Made by a program: the position numbers and the translations under genes. 64,000 bases of DNA, taken from NCBI RefSeq assembly GCF_003148495.1, contig NZ_QGGH01000004.1, forward strand, positions 1 through 64,000. The letters are read 5' to 3'. Positions 44,462 through 54,448 of this stretch are shown here, one piece after another (position 1 is the stretch's first letter; every line of letters starts with the position of its first letter). This stretch comes from Mesorhizobium loti. GTDB lineage: Bacteria > Pseudomonadota > Alphaproteobacteria > Rhizobiales > Rhizobiaceae. The notes beneath the pieces were generated by a model. It was not told the DNA's origin, searched no databases, and saw nothing but the letters and a program-made list of their open reading frames with translations.

Positions 44462-45403
44462 GTGAGTGCTCCCCAAAGACATCCAGAAAGCGCAACGCCC
44501 CCGGTGGCGATCCTGTGCATGCTTTCCACCTACGTCTTCTTCACCTTCCTCGACACCTCAAGCAAATACCTCGTCCTTGCCGGCGTTTCCGTGCTGATCG
44601 TTGCCTGGGTGCGCTTTGCCGTGCATGTGGTGCTGGTCGGCACGCTGCTGCGCGGCTGGCGCCAACCGGTGCGGTTCCGCCCGGTCAACCTGCCGGCACA
44701 TGTCCTGCGCGGCCTGTTCCTGTTCGGCTCGACCATATTCAACGTCCTGGCGCTGCGCTCCCTGCAACTGGCCGAGACCACCTCGATCTATTTCTTCGGG
44801 CCGATGGTAATCACGGCGCTGGCCGGTCCGCTGCTTGGCGAGTGGGCAGGCTGGCGGCGCTGGCTGGCGATCCTGGCGGCCTTCGCCGGTGTCCTCATCA
44901 TCACCCGGCCGGGCGTCGGCGTTTTCGGCATCGGGCATCTTTTCGCTCTCGGCTCGATGCTGTCGAACTGCTTCTACGTCATCATGACGCGCCGCATGTC
45001 GGCGACCGAGACGTCGGAAAGCCTCATCCTGTTCTCGGCGCTGGCGCCGGCGCTGCTGCTGTTGCCCTTGCTGCCATTTTCGTTTTCGCTGCCGCATGAC
45101 GGCTGGCACTGGTTCGTGCTGCTCATGCTCGGCGTGTTCGGCGGCGTCGGCCACTGGCTGCTGGTCCAGGCCTACCGGCTGGCGACAACCACGGCATTGG
45201 CGCCCTATCCCTATTCGCAGATGGTATGGATGATCATTTCCGGCTGGATCGTCTTCAAGCAGTTTCCCGACCGCTGGACGCTGGTCGGCGCCGCCATCAT
45301 AGTCGCCAGCGGCCTCTACATCGTCCATCGTGAGCACCGGCTTCGGCTGCAGAGCCGCGCGGCCTCCGATGTCGAGGCCGAAGCGCTGGCAAAAAAACTT
45401 TGA
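44462..45403 (+). CDS. DMT superfamily transporter (EamA-type)
   Basis: 313 residues from a GTG at 44462, which gives a first membrane helix; upstream frame is rejected and the first in-frame ATG would cut it. Ten membrane helices as two EamA repeats: repeat 1 from VAILCMLSTYVFFTFLDTSSKYL in pieces, repeat 2 from GIGHLFALGSMLSNCFYVIMTRRM in pieces. It is a likely drug/metabolite or amino-acid exporter or a nucleotide-sugar-like carrier. No strong Shine-Dalgarno sequence. Confidence 0.82.
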   Translation: MSAPQRHPESATPPVAILCMLSTYVFFTFLDTSSKYLVLAGVSVLIVAWVRFAVHVVLVGTLLRGWRQPVRFRPVNLPAHVLRGLFLFGSTIFNVLALRSLQLAETTSIYFFGPMVITALAGPLLGEWAGWRRWLAILAAFAGVLIITRPGVGVFGIGHLFALGSMLSNCFYVIMTRRMSATETSESLILFSALAPALLLLPLLPFSFSLPHDGWHWFVLLMLGVFGGVGHWLLVQAYRLATTTALAPYPYSQMVWMIISGWIVFKQFPDRWTLVGAAIIVASGLYIVHREHRLRLQSRAASDVEAEALAKKL

Positions 45404-45480
45404 TTTGCCCCCGATCGGTGGCATAACGCCGCCTTTAAACAGTTTAGGTCTGGAAATTCAGGTCCGGGGAGCGCAAGGCG

Positions 45481-46503
45481 CTGGCACAGAAAATCAAGCT
45501 TTCGACGATCGCGGATGCGCTCGGCGTGTCCACGGCCACGGTCTCGCTGGCGCTGCGCGACAGCCCTCTGGTTGCCGGGGCCACCCGCGACCGCATCAAG
45601 GAACATGCCCGCGCCATCGGCTATATCTACAACCGACGCGCCGCCAGCCTGCGCACCTCGCGTTCGGGCATTGTCGGCGTCGTCGTCCATGACATCATGA
45701 ACCCGTTCTTCGCCGAGATCCTACGCTCGATCGAAAGCGAGCTCGACCGCAGCCGGCAGACCTTCATCCTGTCCAACCACTATGATCAGCTCGAAAAGCA
45801 GCGCACTTTCATCGACACGCTTTTGCAGCTTGGCGCCGACGGCGTCATCATGTCGCCGGCCATCGGCACACCAGCTTCCGACATCGTGATGGCCGAGGAG
45901 AACGGCCTGCCGGCGGTGTTGATCGCGCGCACCGTCGAGGGCGCCGACGTGCCGGTCTTTCGCGGCGACGATGCCTATGGCACCGGGCTTGCCACCAACC
46001 ATCTGATCTCGCTCGGCCACAAGCGCATCGCCATGATCGGTGGCACCGACCAGACCTCGACCGGCCGCGACCGCTATCAGGGTTATGTCAACGCGATGGA
46101 CGCGGCCGGACTGGAAGTCAGGCCGTCCTGGCGCATTGCCGGCCCGCGCACCAAGCAAGCCGGTTTCGAGGCCGCCGGGCAGTTCTTGGCGCTGAAAGAC
46201 AGGCCGACAGCCGCTTGCTGCTGGAACGATCTTGTCGCCATCGGTCTGATGAACGGCATTGCCCGCGCCGGCCTGGTGCCCGGCGTCGACATCTCCGTTA
46301 CCGGCTATGACGACCTCGAAGAGGCGGCGATCGCGACGCCGGCGCTGACCACCGTCTGGAACGGCCAGCGCGAGGTTGGCCGCCGCGCCGCCAGCGCGCT
46401 GCTCGACAAGCTCAACGGGCAGACGGTGCGGCCTTCGCAAGAATTGATCAAGCCGGAACTGCATGTGCGTCAGTCGACCGGCAAGCCGGTGGAGCGTGCA
46501 TGA
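45481..46503 (+). CDS. LacI family transcriptional regulator, apparent CTG start
   Basis: 340 residues if begun at the CTG of 45481, giving LAQKIKLSTIADALGVSTATVSLALRD in pieces, the complete LacI HTH (about 3-30). Starting at the GTG at 45526 would cut the HTH in half. No ATG, GTG or TTG lies in frame between the upstream stop (45445) and CTG; GGGGAG precedes it. The rest is the periplasmic-binding-like effector domain, ending HVRQSTGKPVERA. It overlaps the following dehydrogenase by four bases (ATGA), so it likely controls that operon. Relatives usually begin MAQKIKL. Confidence 0.85.
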   Translation: MAQKIKLSTIADALGVSTATVSLALRDSPLVAGATRDRIKEHARAIGYIYNRRAASLRTSRSGIVGVVVHDIMNPFFAEILRSIESELDRSRQTFILSNHYDQLEKQRTFIDTLLQLGADGVIMSPAIGTPASDIVMAEENGLPAVLIARTVEGADVPVFRGDDAYGTGLATNHLISLGHKRIAMIGGTDQTSTGRDRYQGYVNAMDAAGLEVRPSWRIAGPRTKQAGFEAAGQFLALKDRPTAACCWNDLVAIGLMNGIARAGLVPGVDISVTGYDDLEEAAIATPALTTVWNGQREVGRRAASALLDKLNGQTVRPSQELIKPELHVRQSTGKPVERA

Positions 46504-47483
46504 CCAAGGCCGAACAACTGCAGACCGTCACCATTCTGGTGCCGGGCGATTTCAACGACCACGCGATCGACCGCATCAACCACACATTCAGGCGCGTCAC
46601 AGTCGAACGCGCCGATCCGTCACTGGTCACGGACGAGATGCGCAGCAATGTGCGTGGCATCGCTTCGTTCGCCGGCATCAACGCGGCGATGATGGATGCA
46701 CTGCCCAATCTCGAACTCATCGCCTCGTTCGGCGTCGGGTATGATTCGGTCGATGTCGGCCATGCGGCCGCAAAAAACATCATGGTCACCAACACGCCTG
46801 ACGTGTTGACCGAGGAGGTCGCCGACACCGCCATCGGGCTGCTGATCAACACTGTCCGCGACCTGCCGCGCGCCGAAACCTGGCTGCGCGACGGCAGCTG
46901 GGTGCGCAAGGGCAACTATCCGCTGAGCCGGCTAACCTTGCGCGGGCGCAACGTCGGTATCTTTGGCATGGGTCGCATCGGGCAGGCCATCGCCCGGCGT
47001 CTGGAAGCCTTTGGCTTGCCGGTCGCCTACCACAACCGGCGCCATGTCGAAGGCCTTTCCTATCAGTACCACCCGACCCTGAAAGGTCTTGCCGAAGCAG
47101 TCGATACGCTGATTTCGGTGGCGCCGGGCGGCGCCTCGACTGAGAAGGCGGTCAACGCCGAAATCCTGTCGGCGCTCGGCGCCAACGGTATCTTCGTCAA
47201 CATCGGCCGCGGCAGCACGGTCGATGAGGCGGCGCTTGCGGCAGCACTCGCCAACGGCACCATCGCCGCCGCCGGCCTAGATGTCTTTGCCGACGAACCG
47301 AACGTGCCCAAGGCGCTGCTCGACGCGCCGAACACCTCGCTGTTGCCGCATGTCGGTTCGGCCTCGGACCATACGCGCCGCGCCATGGCGGATCTGTGCG
47401 TCGACAATCTGGTGTCCTGGTTCACCGAGCGCCGGCCGCTGACGCCGGTACCGGAGACGGTGAGTGTGAAGGCTCGAGGCTAG
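46500..47483 (+). CDS. D-isomer-specific 2-hydroxyacid dehydrogenase
   Basis: 327 residues. Rossmann loop GRNVGIFGMGRIGQAIARRLEAFG in pieces at about 150-175; catalytic Arg in a VAPGG-following region, Glu in the VNIGRGSTVDEAALAAAL in pieces area, and His in LLPHVGSAS (about 284-292). It reduces a 2-oxo acid such as glyoxylate or hydroxypyruvate with NAD(P)H. It overlaps the LacI gene by four bases; a role in handling glyoxylate from ureidoglycolate is possible but not shown. Confidence 0.92.
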   Translation: MTKAEQLQTVTILVPGDFNDHAIDRINHTFRRVTVERADPSLVTDEMRSNVRGIASFAGINAAMMDALPNLELIASFGVGYDSVDVGHAAAKNIMVTNTPDVLTEEVADTAIGLLINTVRDLPRAETWLRDGSWVRKGNYPLSRLTLRGRNVGIFGMGRIGQAIARRLEAFGLPVAYHNRRHVEGLSYQYHPTLKGLAEAVDTLISVAPGGASTEKAVNAEILSALGANGIFVNIGRGSTVDEAALAAALANGTIAAAGLDVFADEPNVPKALLDAPNTSLLPHVGSASDHTRRAMADLCVDNLVSWFTERRPLTPVPETVSVKARG

Positions 47484-47498
47484 CCAAAGGGCAATCCG

Positions 47499-48086
47499 AT
47501 GGCTGTGAAGCTGCCCGAAAACTCCACCATCTCGGTCGCAACCAGTGGCCGGGAGCAGGTCGTTTCGATCCCTTACCCAAAACCGCCCGCCGCCACCTAT
47601 ATGGCAGGCGTATTCATGCTTTTCTGGCTTGGCGGCTGGGCTTTCGGAGAGATTTTCGCCGCCCACCAGATCATGACGATGCCGGTTGGAGGCGGAACGG
47701 CATTTCTCGTATTCTGGCTTTGTGCCTGGACGATCGGGGGCCTCTTTGCGGTGCTGACGGTTCGCCGCGTTTTCCAGAGATCCGTGCCTGAAATGATGAA
47801 GCTGGAGGTCGCTGGGCTCGTCTATGATCCGGGAGTACCGCCCTTCAAGATGCCTAGCTCCAGGTCCTTCCCTGTATGGCCCTCTCTATTGCCGAAACGA
47901 ACCGAACTCAAAATCGACCGGACGCAGCTCAAATCGCTGAAACTACGCGAGGGCGATACGTGCAACCGCCTGACAGTCGACGCGGGTGCCCAGAGGGTCC
48001 AACTTGCCTCAGCCGCCACCGATGTCGAGCGGGAGTGGCTCTTCAAGCTCCTTTCAGATCGCTATTCGTTGGCAGTCCCGCAATAG
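47499..48086 (+). CDS. Hypothetical membrane protein
   Basis: 195 residues with two predicted membrane helices (about 33-54 and 63-87) after a short N-terminus and a soluble C-terminal part with a basic region (PKRTELKIDRTQLKSLKLREGD in pieces). I do not recognise it. It follows the hydroxyacid dehydrogenase by 15 bases. Confidence 0.72.
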   Translation: MAVKLPENSTISVATSGREQVVSIPYPKPPAATYMAGVFMLFWLGGWAFGEIFAAHQIMTMPVGGGTAFLVFWLCAWTIGGLFAVLTVRRVFQRSVPEMMKLEVAGLVYDPGVPPFKMPSSRSFPVWPSLLPKRTELKIDRTQLKSLKLREGDTCNRLTVDAGAQRVQLASAATDVEREWLFKLLSDRYSLAVPQ

Positions 48087-48195
48087 TCCGACGGTTTCGT
48101 CCTCGACATCCGTTGATATCAGGAGTGGCGCCGCCACACTTATTAACGTCAGCTTAACCCTTTGGAATCATTCTCCATCCTGTCCGTGTGCGTGG

Positions 48196-48609
48196 ATGAA
48201 GAAGATGAAAGCACTTTCCGCATTGATCGCTGTCACAGCGCTGTTTGGCGGCGTTCAGCTGTTTCATCTAGGCAGCGGGGAAAGCGTGGCCAACGAGGCC
48301 GCCCCGTCCAACAGCTACAGGCTGGTCGCCAATGGCGATGAGGCGGCCTGTGCGGTCAGCCGCGGGGCCGAAATTTCGGACGGGTTGTCGCTGCTCACCG
48401 TTGCTCCGAAATGCCGCCGGCTCTTGCCGGGCATAGAGCAGGCGAAGTTCTGGCGCGAGCAAAACGACGGCACGGTCGCCTTCAGCGCCAACGGCGTCGA
48501 TCCGATAGTTACCTTCGCGGCTGCCGACGGCGACGGCTACGAATCCTATGCCCCGGCGCTGCCGCTGCTGTCGCTGGCGGCCACCGGTGATAAGAAATCC
48601 GGCGACTGA
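48196..48609 (+). CDS. AprI/Inh-like metalloprotease inhibitor domain protein
   Basis: 137 residues with a signal anchor or signal peptide (MKALSALIAVTALFGGVQLF in pieces). The body has a small beta-barrel-like pattern with two cysteines (AACAVSRG...APKCRRLLPGIEQAKFW...DGTVAFSANGVDPIVTF in pieces) reminiscent of the AprI/Inh inhibitors of serralysin-type proteases. No such protease gene is nearby. Assigned by pattern only. It is convergent with the next gene. Confidence 0.6.
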   Translation: MKKMKALSALIAVTALFGGVQLFHLGSGESVANEAAPSNSYRLVANGDEAACAVSRGAEISDGLSLLTVAPKCRRLLPGIEQAKFWREQNDGTVAFSANGVDPIVTFAAADGDGYESYAPALPLLSLAATGDKKSGD

Positions 48610-49401
48610 TTATTCCGCTGCGGCCCGCGCGCCAGCCTTCGCTGCGGCGTGCAGCCGAACCGCATCGCCGAAGGCCCGGAATATTTTCACCGAGTTGCTG
48701 TCCGACTTGACCCAATATTCCGGATGCCACTGCACGCCGACGGCGAAGGCGCGGGAGTCGCGCACCGAAACCGCCTCGACCGTGCCGTCGCTGGCGACTG
48801 CCTCGATCTGCAGCTTCGAGCCGAGCCGGTCGATCGCCTGGCGGTGCAACGAATTGACCTTGATGTCGCCGGCACCGAACACGCCGGCCAGACAACTGCC
48901 TGGCTTGATCGAAATGGTCTGGTGGATGGCGAAGCGTTCGTCCTGTTTGTCGCTCACCGGCGCGCGGTGGTCGAGCGAACCTTCGCGCTCCTGGATCTCG
49001 GTGCCCAGCGTGCCGCCGAGCGCCACGTTCAATTCCTGGATGCCGCGGCAGATGGCGAGCAGCGGCACGCCGCGTTCGATCGCCCGGCGAATCAGCGGCA
49101 GCGTCGTGGCGTCGCGCGCCGGGTCATAGGGGCCATTGGCTTCGCAGGCATCGCCGCCATAGAGCGATGGATGCACATTGGATTTCGAGCCGGTGACCAT
49201 GACGCCGTCGACTGACGACAGAAGTTCGTCGAAGTCGAGCCGGTCGCCAAACGATGGCACCAGCAGCGGGAACACGCCGGCGCCGGTGATCGCCGCTTCC
49301 AGATATTGCTGCGGGGCGGCATGCCAAGTGTAGTTGTCGAACTGACGGACGTCGGTCGATATGGCGACGAGCGGCTGATGCATTTTGGCTCTGTGTTCCA
49401 T
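48610..49401 (-). CDS. Gamma-glutamyl-gamma-aminobutyrate hydrolase family protein (class I glutamine amidotransferase)
   Basis: 263 residues. The amidotransferase nucleophile is Cys118 in LLAICRGIQELN; a GTLGTEIQERE segment follows and the catalytic His is in GVQWHPEYW. It resembles E. coli PuuD, which removes glutamate from gamma-glutamyl-GABA in putrescine breakdown. The glutamine-synthetase-like ligase and aminotransferase at 35523-38320 could be upstream steps of a similar route, although they are 10 kb away. Start at 49401 or 49383. Confidence 0.87.
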   Translation of the reverse strand: MEHRAKMHQPLVAISTDVRQFDNYTWHAAPQQYLEAAITGAGVFPLLVPSFGDRLDFDELLSSVDGVMVTGSKSNVHPSLYGGDACEANGPYDPARDATTLPLIRRAIERGVPLLAICRGIQELNVALGGTLGTEIQEREGSLDHRAPVSDKQDERFAIHQTISIKPGSCLAGVFGAGDIKVNSLHRQAIDRLGSKLQIEAVASDGTVEAVSVRDSRAFAVGVQWHPEYWVKSDSNSVKIFRAFGDAVRLHAAAKAGARAAAE

Positions 49402-49432
49402 CTGGGCAAGGGATGTCCTGCCTCTAAAATAG

Positions 49433-50756
<1,324 letters not shown>

Positions 50757-50758
<2 letters not shown>

Positions 50759-50824
50759 AGCAATTCCAGGAAAAGTGCGCCGCGGTTTTCCGTCCGGAAT
50801 TGCGTCAAACAAAGAGATAGAGCA
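50757..50824. repeat. Dispersed intergenic repeat, family A (short copy)
   Basis: AGAGCAATTCCAGGAAAAGTG...CGGAATTGCGTCAAAC...AGAGATAGAGC: shares both ends with 9840-9960 but lacks its inner hairpin. It starts within the stop codon region of the TRAP binding protein gene. Confidence 0.8.
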
Positions 50825-50841
50825 GCCCATCGCCTTCATCC

Positions 50842-50878
50842 AAAGACCCCGGGCCTGCTCGCCCGGGGTCTTTCTTTT
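50842..50878 (+). terminator. Rho-independent terminator after TRAP binding protein
   Basis: AAAGACCCCGGGC and GCCCGGGGTCTTT form a perfect 13-base stem with a 6-base loop, followed by CTTTT. It ends the plus-strand transcript, and is close to the end of the VOC gene on the other strand, which it may also serve. Confidence 0.9.
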
Positions 50879-51252
50879 CAGGCCGGCGAGGAACTGACCT
50901 CGACCAGTATTCCGCCTGGCGCGTGGCAATAGAAGGTCGTCGAGCTGACGCCGCCGCGCGTCAGCTCTTGCACCTCGCCAGGCGCGAAGCCCGCATCGGC
51001 AAGCTCGGCCTGTTTTGCATGCACGATGTTCGGTTTGCCGACGAGGAAGCCGATGTGAAAGCCGCCGGGATAGTTGGCGGTCCCTCCCTTGCCCGGAATC
51101 ATCAGGTTGAGGATGAAGCCATCGGTCCCGCGCAGCACGGCTAAAGCATCCTTGCCGCGCTCAGCGAGAAGCTCGAAGCCGAAATGGCTGGTGAAGAAGC
51201 CGGCAAGAGCCGTGACTTCTGGCGTAACGAGATTGGCGTGGTTCAGTTTCAT
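50878..51252 (-). CDS. VOC/glyoxalase superfamily protein
   Basis: 124 residues, one VOC unit: HANLVTPEVTALAGFFTSHFGFELL in pieces (strand-helix with a metal His), central GFHIGFLVG and C-terminal TFYCHAPGGILVEVSS. It could be a small dioxygenase-like, glyoxalase or resistance protein. No partner next to it. Confidence 0.87.
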   Translation of the reverse strand: MKLNHANLVTPEVTALAGFFTSHFGFELLAERGKDALAVLRGTDGFILNLMIPGKGGTANYPGGFHIGFLVGKPNIVHAKQAELADAGFAPGEVQELTRGGVSSTTFYCHAPGGILVEVSSSPA

Positions 51253-51615
51253 GGTCGTTGTCCTGTCGCGGGTTGAAATGCGGACAGGCTTGGCTGCAGA
51301 CCGTGAACCGGTGGGGCCGTGGCATCAGGAAATCCGGACATGACCCAACCGGCCCACGGGCTTTCGCCTCGCTTGCCGGCCGCGGGTTCTCCCGCAAATC
51401 ATGCGGTGAACAGGCTTCCGCCAAACATGATCCCGAAAAGTGGCGTCCGGTTTTCACGGACAAACGGTTTCCGTTTGTCCAGAGATCATGCTCGAAAACA
51501 GAAACGGAAGAGACCGGACTACCGGACCGGTCATGTCTTTTTCGGCGCCCCCCAATAGCCGATCAATGGGTTGCCGGCAAGCATGCGCGCAAGGTCGGAT
51601 GACGGCCCGGGCAGC
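51253..51615. other. Intergenic region with palindromic repeat, no gene seen
   Basis: 363 bases between the VOC gene and the alcohol dehydrogenase gene, both minus strand. No convincing coding frame or tRNA is seen. It contains one dispersed palindrome (51426-51490). Confidence 0.7.
51426..51490. repeat. Dispersed intergenic palindrome, family C
   Basis: Outer arms CATGATC and GATCATG enclose CCGAAAAGTGGCGTCCGGTT and a perfect GGACAAACGG-TTT-CCGTTTGTCC hairpin (51458-51480). The CGAAAAGTG and CGGTTTT cores recall family B. Such elements recur between rhizobial genes. Confidence 0.7.
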
Positions 51616-52656
51616 TCAGTCTCGGCGCGGCACCACCAGCACCTTGACCTCGCCGGGCGCCGGTGGATTGGCGACTACTGCCGCCGCGTCTTCAAGCGGC
51701 ACCTGCCTGGAGATCAACCTGTCGATCTCGATTGCACCCGATGCAATGAGTTCGGCGGCGCGGCGATGGGTGTAGGGATTGAGGAAGGAACCGAGCACTT
51801 TCAGTTCCCGGAACAGCAGGTCGAAGGGCTCGAATTCCGCTTTCATGCCTTGCGGCGTCACGCCGACGATGACGACCGTGCCACCGGCGCGGGCCAGCCG
51901 TATCGACTGCTCGACGGTCTCTCGCACGCCCGCGCATTCGAAGACGACGTCGACACCACCTGGCACCAGACCGGCCGGTCCGGCGATGGCCTTGACGACA
52001 TCGGCGGCGGTCGGATCGACCGTCACTGTCGCGCCGAAATCCCTAGCAAGGGCGCGCCGCGAGGCTTGCCTGGTCGACAGGATGATGGTCGTGGCCCCGG
52101 CCAGTCTTGCCAGTTGCACGGTGAGCAGGCCGATCACGCCGCCGCCAAGCACGACCACCGAGCTGCCCGGTTTGATCCCGGCAAGGTCCACGCCATGCAG
52201 GCAACAGCCGAGCGGCTCGCAGAAGGCACCATGTGTCGGCTTCAGATCGGCGGGAAGGACAAAAGCCTGCTTCTGCGGCAAGGCAAGATAGTCGGCAAAA
52301 CCGCCATCACGATGGATGCCGATGGCGCGCAGATTGCTGCAGAGGTTGACCCGCCCGGCGTGACAATGCGCGCAACGCCCGCAGGCAATGTTGGGGTCGC
52401 CGGTGACGCGATCGCCGACGGCAAAGCCCGAGACGGATTTGCCGATCGCTTCGACGATGCCGGAAAACTCATGGCCGGGCGTCACCGGCGGCGTGCACGG
52501 GAATTCGCCGTGAAACAGATGCCGGTCCGTGCCACAGACACCGCAGGCTTCGATCCGCACCAGAAGCTCGTCCGGTCCGATGTCAGGCCTGGCGACGTCG
52601 CGCAGCGCGATGCTGCCCACCGCCTCAAGCCTCACCGCTTTCATCATCGTCGCCAT
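51616..52656 (-). CDS. Zinc-dependent medium-chain alcohol dehydrogenase
   Basis: 346 residues from the ATG at 52656. Catalytic zinc site CGVCGTDRHLFHGEFP (about 36-51) and GHEFSG (about 60); structural zinc CGRCAHCHAGRVNLC (four Cys, about 90-104); cofactor fold VVLGGGVIGLL (about 165). It is likely a polyol, threonine-like or sugar-alcohol dehydrogenase. The start lies 8 bases from the end of the DctM gene, so it is the third gene of the TRAP permease operon and may oxidise the imported solute. Confidence 0.93.
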   Translation of the reverse strand: MATMMKAVRLEAVGSIALRDVARPDIGPDELLVRIEACGVCGTDRHLFHGEFPCTPPVTPGHEFSGIVEAIGKSVSGFAVGDRVTGDPNIACGRCAHCHAGRVNLCSNLRAIGIHRDGGFADYLALPQKQAFVLPADLKPTHGAFCEPLGCCLHGVDLAGIKPGSSVVVLGGGVIGLLTVQLARLAGATTIILSTRQASRRALARDFGATVTVDPTAADVVKAIAGPAGLVPGGVDVVFECAGVRETVEQSIRLARAGGTVVIVGVTPQGMKAEFEPFDLLFRELKVLGSFLNPYTHRRAAELIASGAIEIDRLISRQVPLEDAAAVVANPPAPGEVKVLVVPRRD

Positions 52657-52663
52657 GGCGGTC

Positions 52664-54448
52664 TCAGTTGAAGCTTGGTGGCTGCGACAGGTCCGGCTGT
52701 GGCGCTGCCGGCTTGGCCGGCGGCGCGTCGCCGAAACTCGGCGGTTGCGAAAGGTCAGGGGCTGCCGGCGCCGTGCCGCCACCAGCAGGTGCTGCACCAT
52801 CCGCCGGCGGCGTACCGAGCGGCGACAGGCCGGGCACCTCCGGCACCTTGTAGTCGATGGTGCCCGGATCGACGGTCGTTCCCTTGTAGTGCATCACCAT
52901 TTGCGGGAAGGTGATGGTCAGCCCGATCATGATCACCTGGATACAGACGAAGGGCACCGCGCCCCAATAGATCTGTCCGGTGGTGACCGGCGCGATCTGT
53001 TTGCCGGTGAGGCGGTCAAGATAGGGCACGCGGGCGGCCACCGAGCGCAGGTAGAAGAGCGCGAAGCCGAAGGGCGGGTGCATGAAGCTGGTCTGCATGT
53101 TGACGCCCAGAAGCACGCCGAACCAGATCAGGTCGATGCCGAGCTTGTCGGCGGCCGGCGCCAGCAGCGGTACGATGATGAAGGCGAGCTCGAAGAAGTC
53201 GAGGAAGAAGGCGAGGAAGAAGACGAGAATGTTGACGCCGATGAGGAAGCCGACTTCGCCGCCCGGCAGCGAGGTCAAGAGGTGTTCGACCCAGATGTGG
53301 CCGTTGACGCCGTAGAAGGTCAGCGAGAACACCCGCGCGCCGATCAGGATGAACAGCACGAAGGACGACAGCCGCGTCGTCGAGGTCAGTGCCTGTTTGA
53401 CCACGTCCAGCGACAGCCGGCCCTTTGCCGCCGCCATGATCAGGGCGCCGACAGAGCCCATGGCGCCGCCCTCCGTCGGGGTGGCGATGCCAAGGAAGAT
53501 GGTGCCCAGCACCAGGAAGATCAGCGCCAGCGGCGGGATCAGCACGATGATCACCTGCTGGGCCAGCCTGGACATCATGTTGAAGTTCAGGCCCTTGTCG
53601 GCGATCGCCACGATGTAGATGAAGAGCACCCCGGCAGTGGCGCCGAGAATGTCGGCATTGTCGCCATGTGCCGGCGCGAGATAGCGATACGCCGCGTAGG
53701 AAATCGCGACCGTGACCGCCAATGCCACCAGCAAGGACATGACGCCATGGCCGAGCGTGCGCGCCTCCAGCGGCAGCGCCGGCACCATTTTTGGCCGGAA
53801 GATCGAAACGATCAGGATGTAGAGCGCGTAGAGACCGGTGAGAACGAGACCGGGGATCAGCGCGCCGGCATACATGTCGCCGACCGAGCGGCCGAGCTGG
53901 TCGGCGAGCACGATCAGCACCAGCGAGGGCGGGATGATCTGGGCAAGCGTGCCCGACGCGGCAATGACCCCGGATGCCAGCCGGCGGTCATAACCATAGC
54001 GCAGCATGATCGGCAGCGAGATCAGGCCCATGGCGATGACGGAAGCCGCCACCACGCCGGTGGTTGCCGCCAACAGCGCGCCGACGAAGATCACCGCGTA
54101 GGCGAGGCCGCCGCGGATCGGACCGAACAGCTGGCCGATCGTGTCGAGCAGGTCTTCGGCCATGCCCGATCGTTCGAGCACGATGCCCATGAAGGTGAAG
54201 AACGGAATGGCCAGCAGCGTGTCGTTCGACATCACCCGGCTGCCGTAGAAATTATCCGGCAATGCGTGCAGGAGCGGCCAGGCGAGGTTGATCGACCCAC
54301 CGGAATAGGGCGACAGGAGCACGCCGATGAAAAAGAACATCAAGCCGTTGGCTGCCAGCGAAAAGGCGACGGGATAGCCGATCAGCAGGAAGATGATCAG
54401 CGAGGCGAACATGATGGGCGCCATGTTCTGGGCGATGAACTCCATCAC
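52664..54448 (-). CDS. TRAP transporter large permease (DctM) with extended Pro-rich C-terminus
   Basis: 594 residues, longer than the usual 425-430. About 12 hydrophobic segments; DctM landmarks include GGSINLAWPLLHALPDNFYGS in pieces near 55, PFFTFMGIVLERSGMAEDLLD in pieces and GVVAASVIAMGLISLPIMLRYGY in pieces. The last 60 residues are rich in Pro and Ala and contain PDLSQPPSF twice. Such a tail is not part of the transport core. It overlaps dctQ by four bases. Confidence 0.92.
   Translation of the reverse strand: MMEFIAQNMAPIMFASLIIFLLIGYPVAFSLAANGLMFFFIGVLLSPYSGGSINLAWPLLHALPDNFYGSRVMSNDTLLAIPFFTFMGIVLERSGMAEDLLDTIGQLFGPIRGGLAYAVIFVGALLAATTGVVAASVIAMGLISLPIMLRYGYDRRLASGVIAASGTLAQIIPPSLVLIVLADQLGRSVGDMYAGALIPGLVLTGLYALYILIVSIFRPKMVPALPLEARTLGHGVMSLLVALAVTVAISYAAYRYLAPAHGDNADILGATAGVLFIYIVAIADKGLNFNMMSRLAQQVIIVLIPPLALIFLVLGTIFLGIATPTEGGAMGSVGALIMAAAKGRLSLDVVKQALTSTTRLSSFVLFILIGARVFSLTFYGVNGHIWVEHLLTSLPGGEVGFLIGVNILVFFLAFFLDFFELAFIIVPLLAPAADKLGIDLIWFGVLLGVNMQTSFMHPPFGFALFYLRSVAARVPYLDRLTGKQIAPVTTGQIYWGAVPFVCIQVIMIGLTITFPQMVMHYKGTTVDPGTIDYKVPEVPGLSPLGTPPADGAAPAGGGTAPAAPDLSQPPSFGDAPPAKPAAPQPDLSQPPSFN

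Noticed and set aside
51505..51550. Weak hairpin GACCGG...CCGGTC followed by CTTTTT
   Set aside because: Six-base stem with a nine-base loop, at the start of no transcript that needs it; not strong enough to call a terminator.
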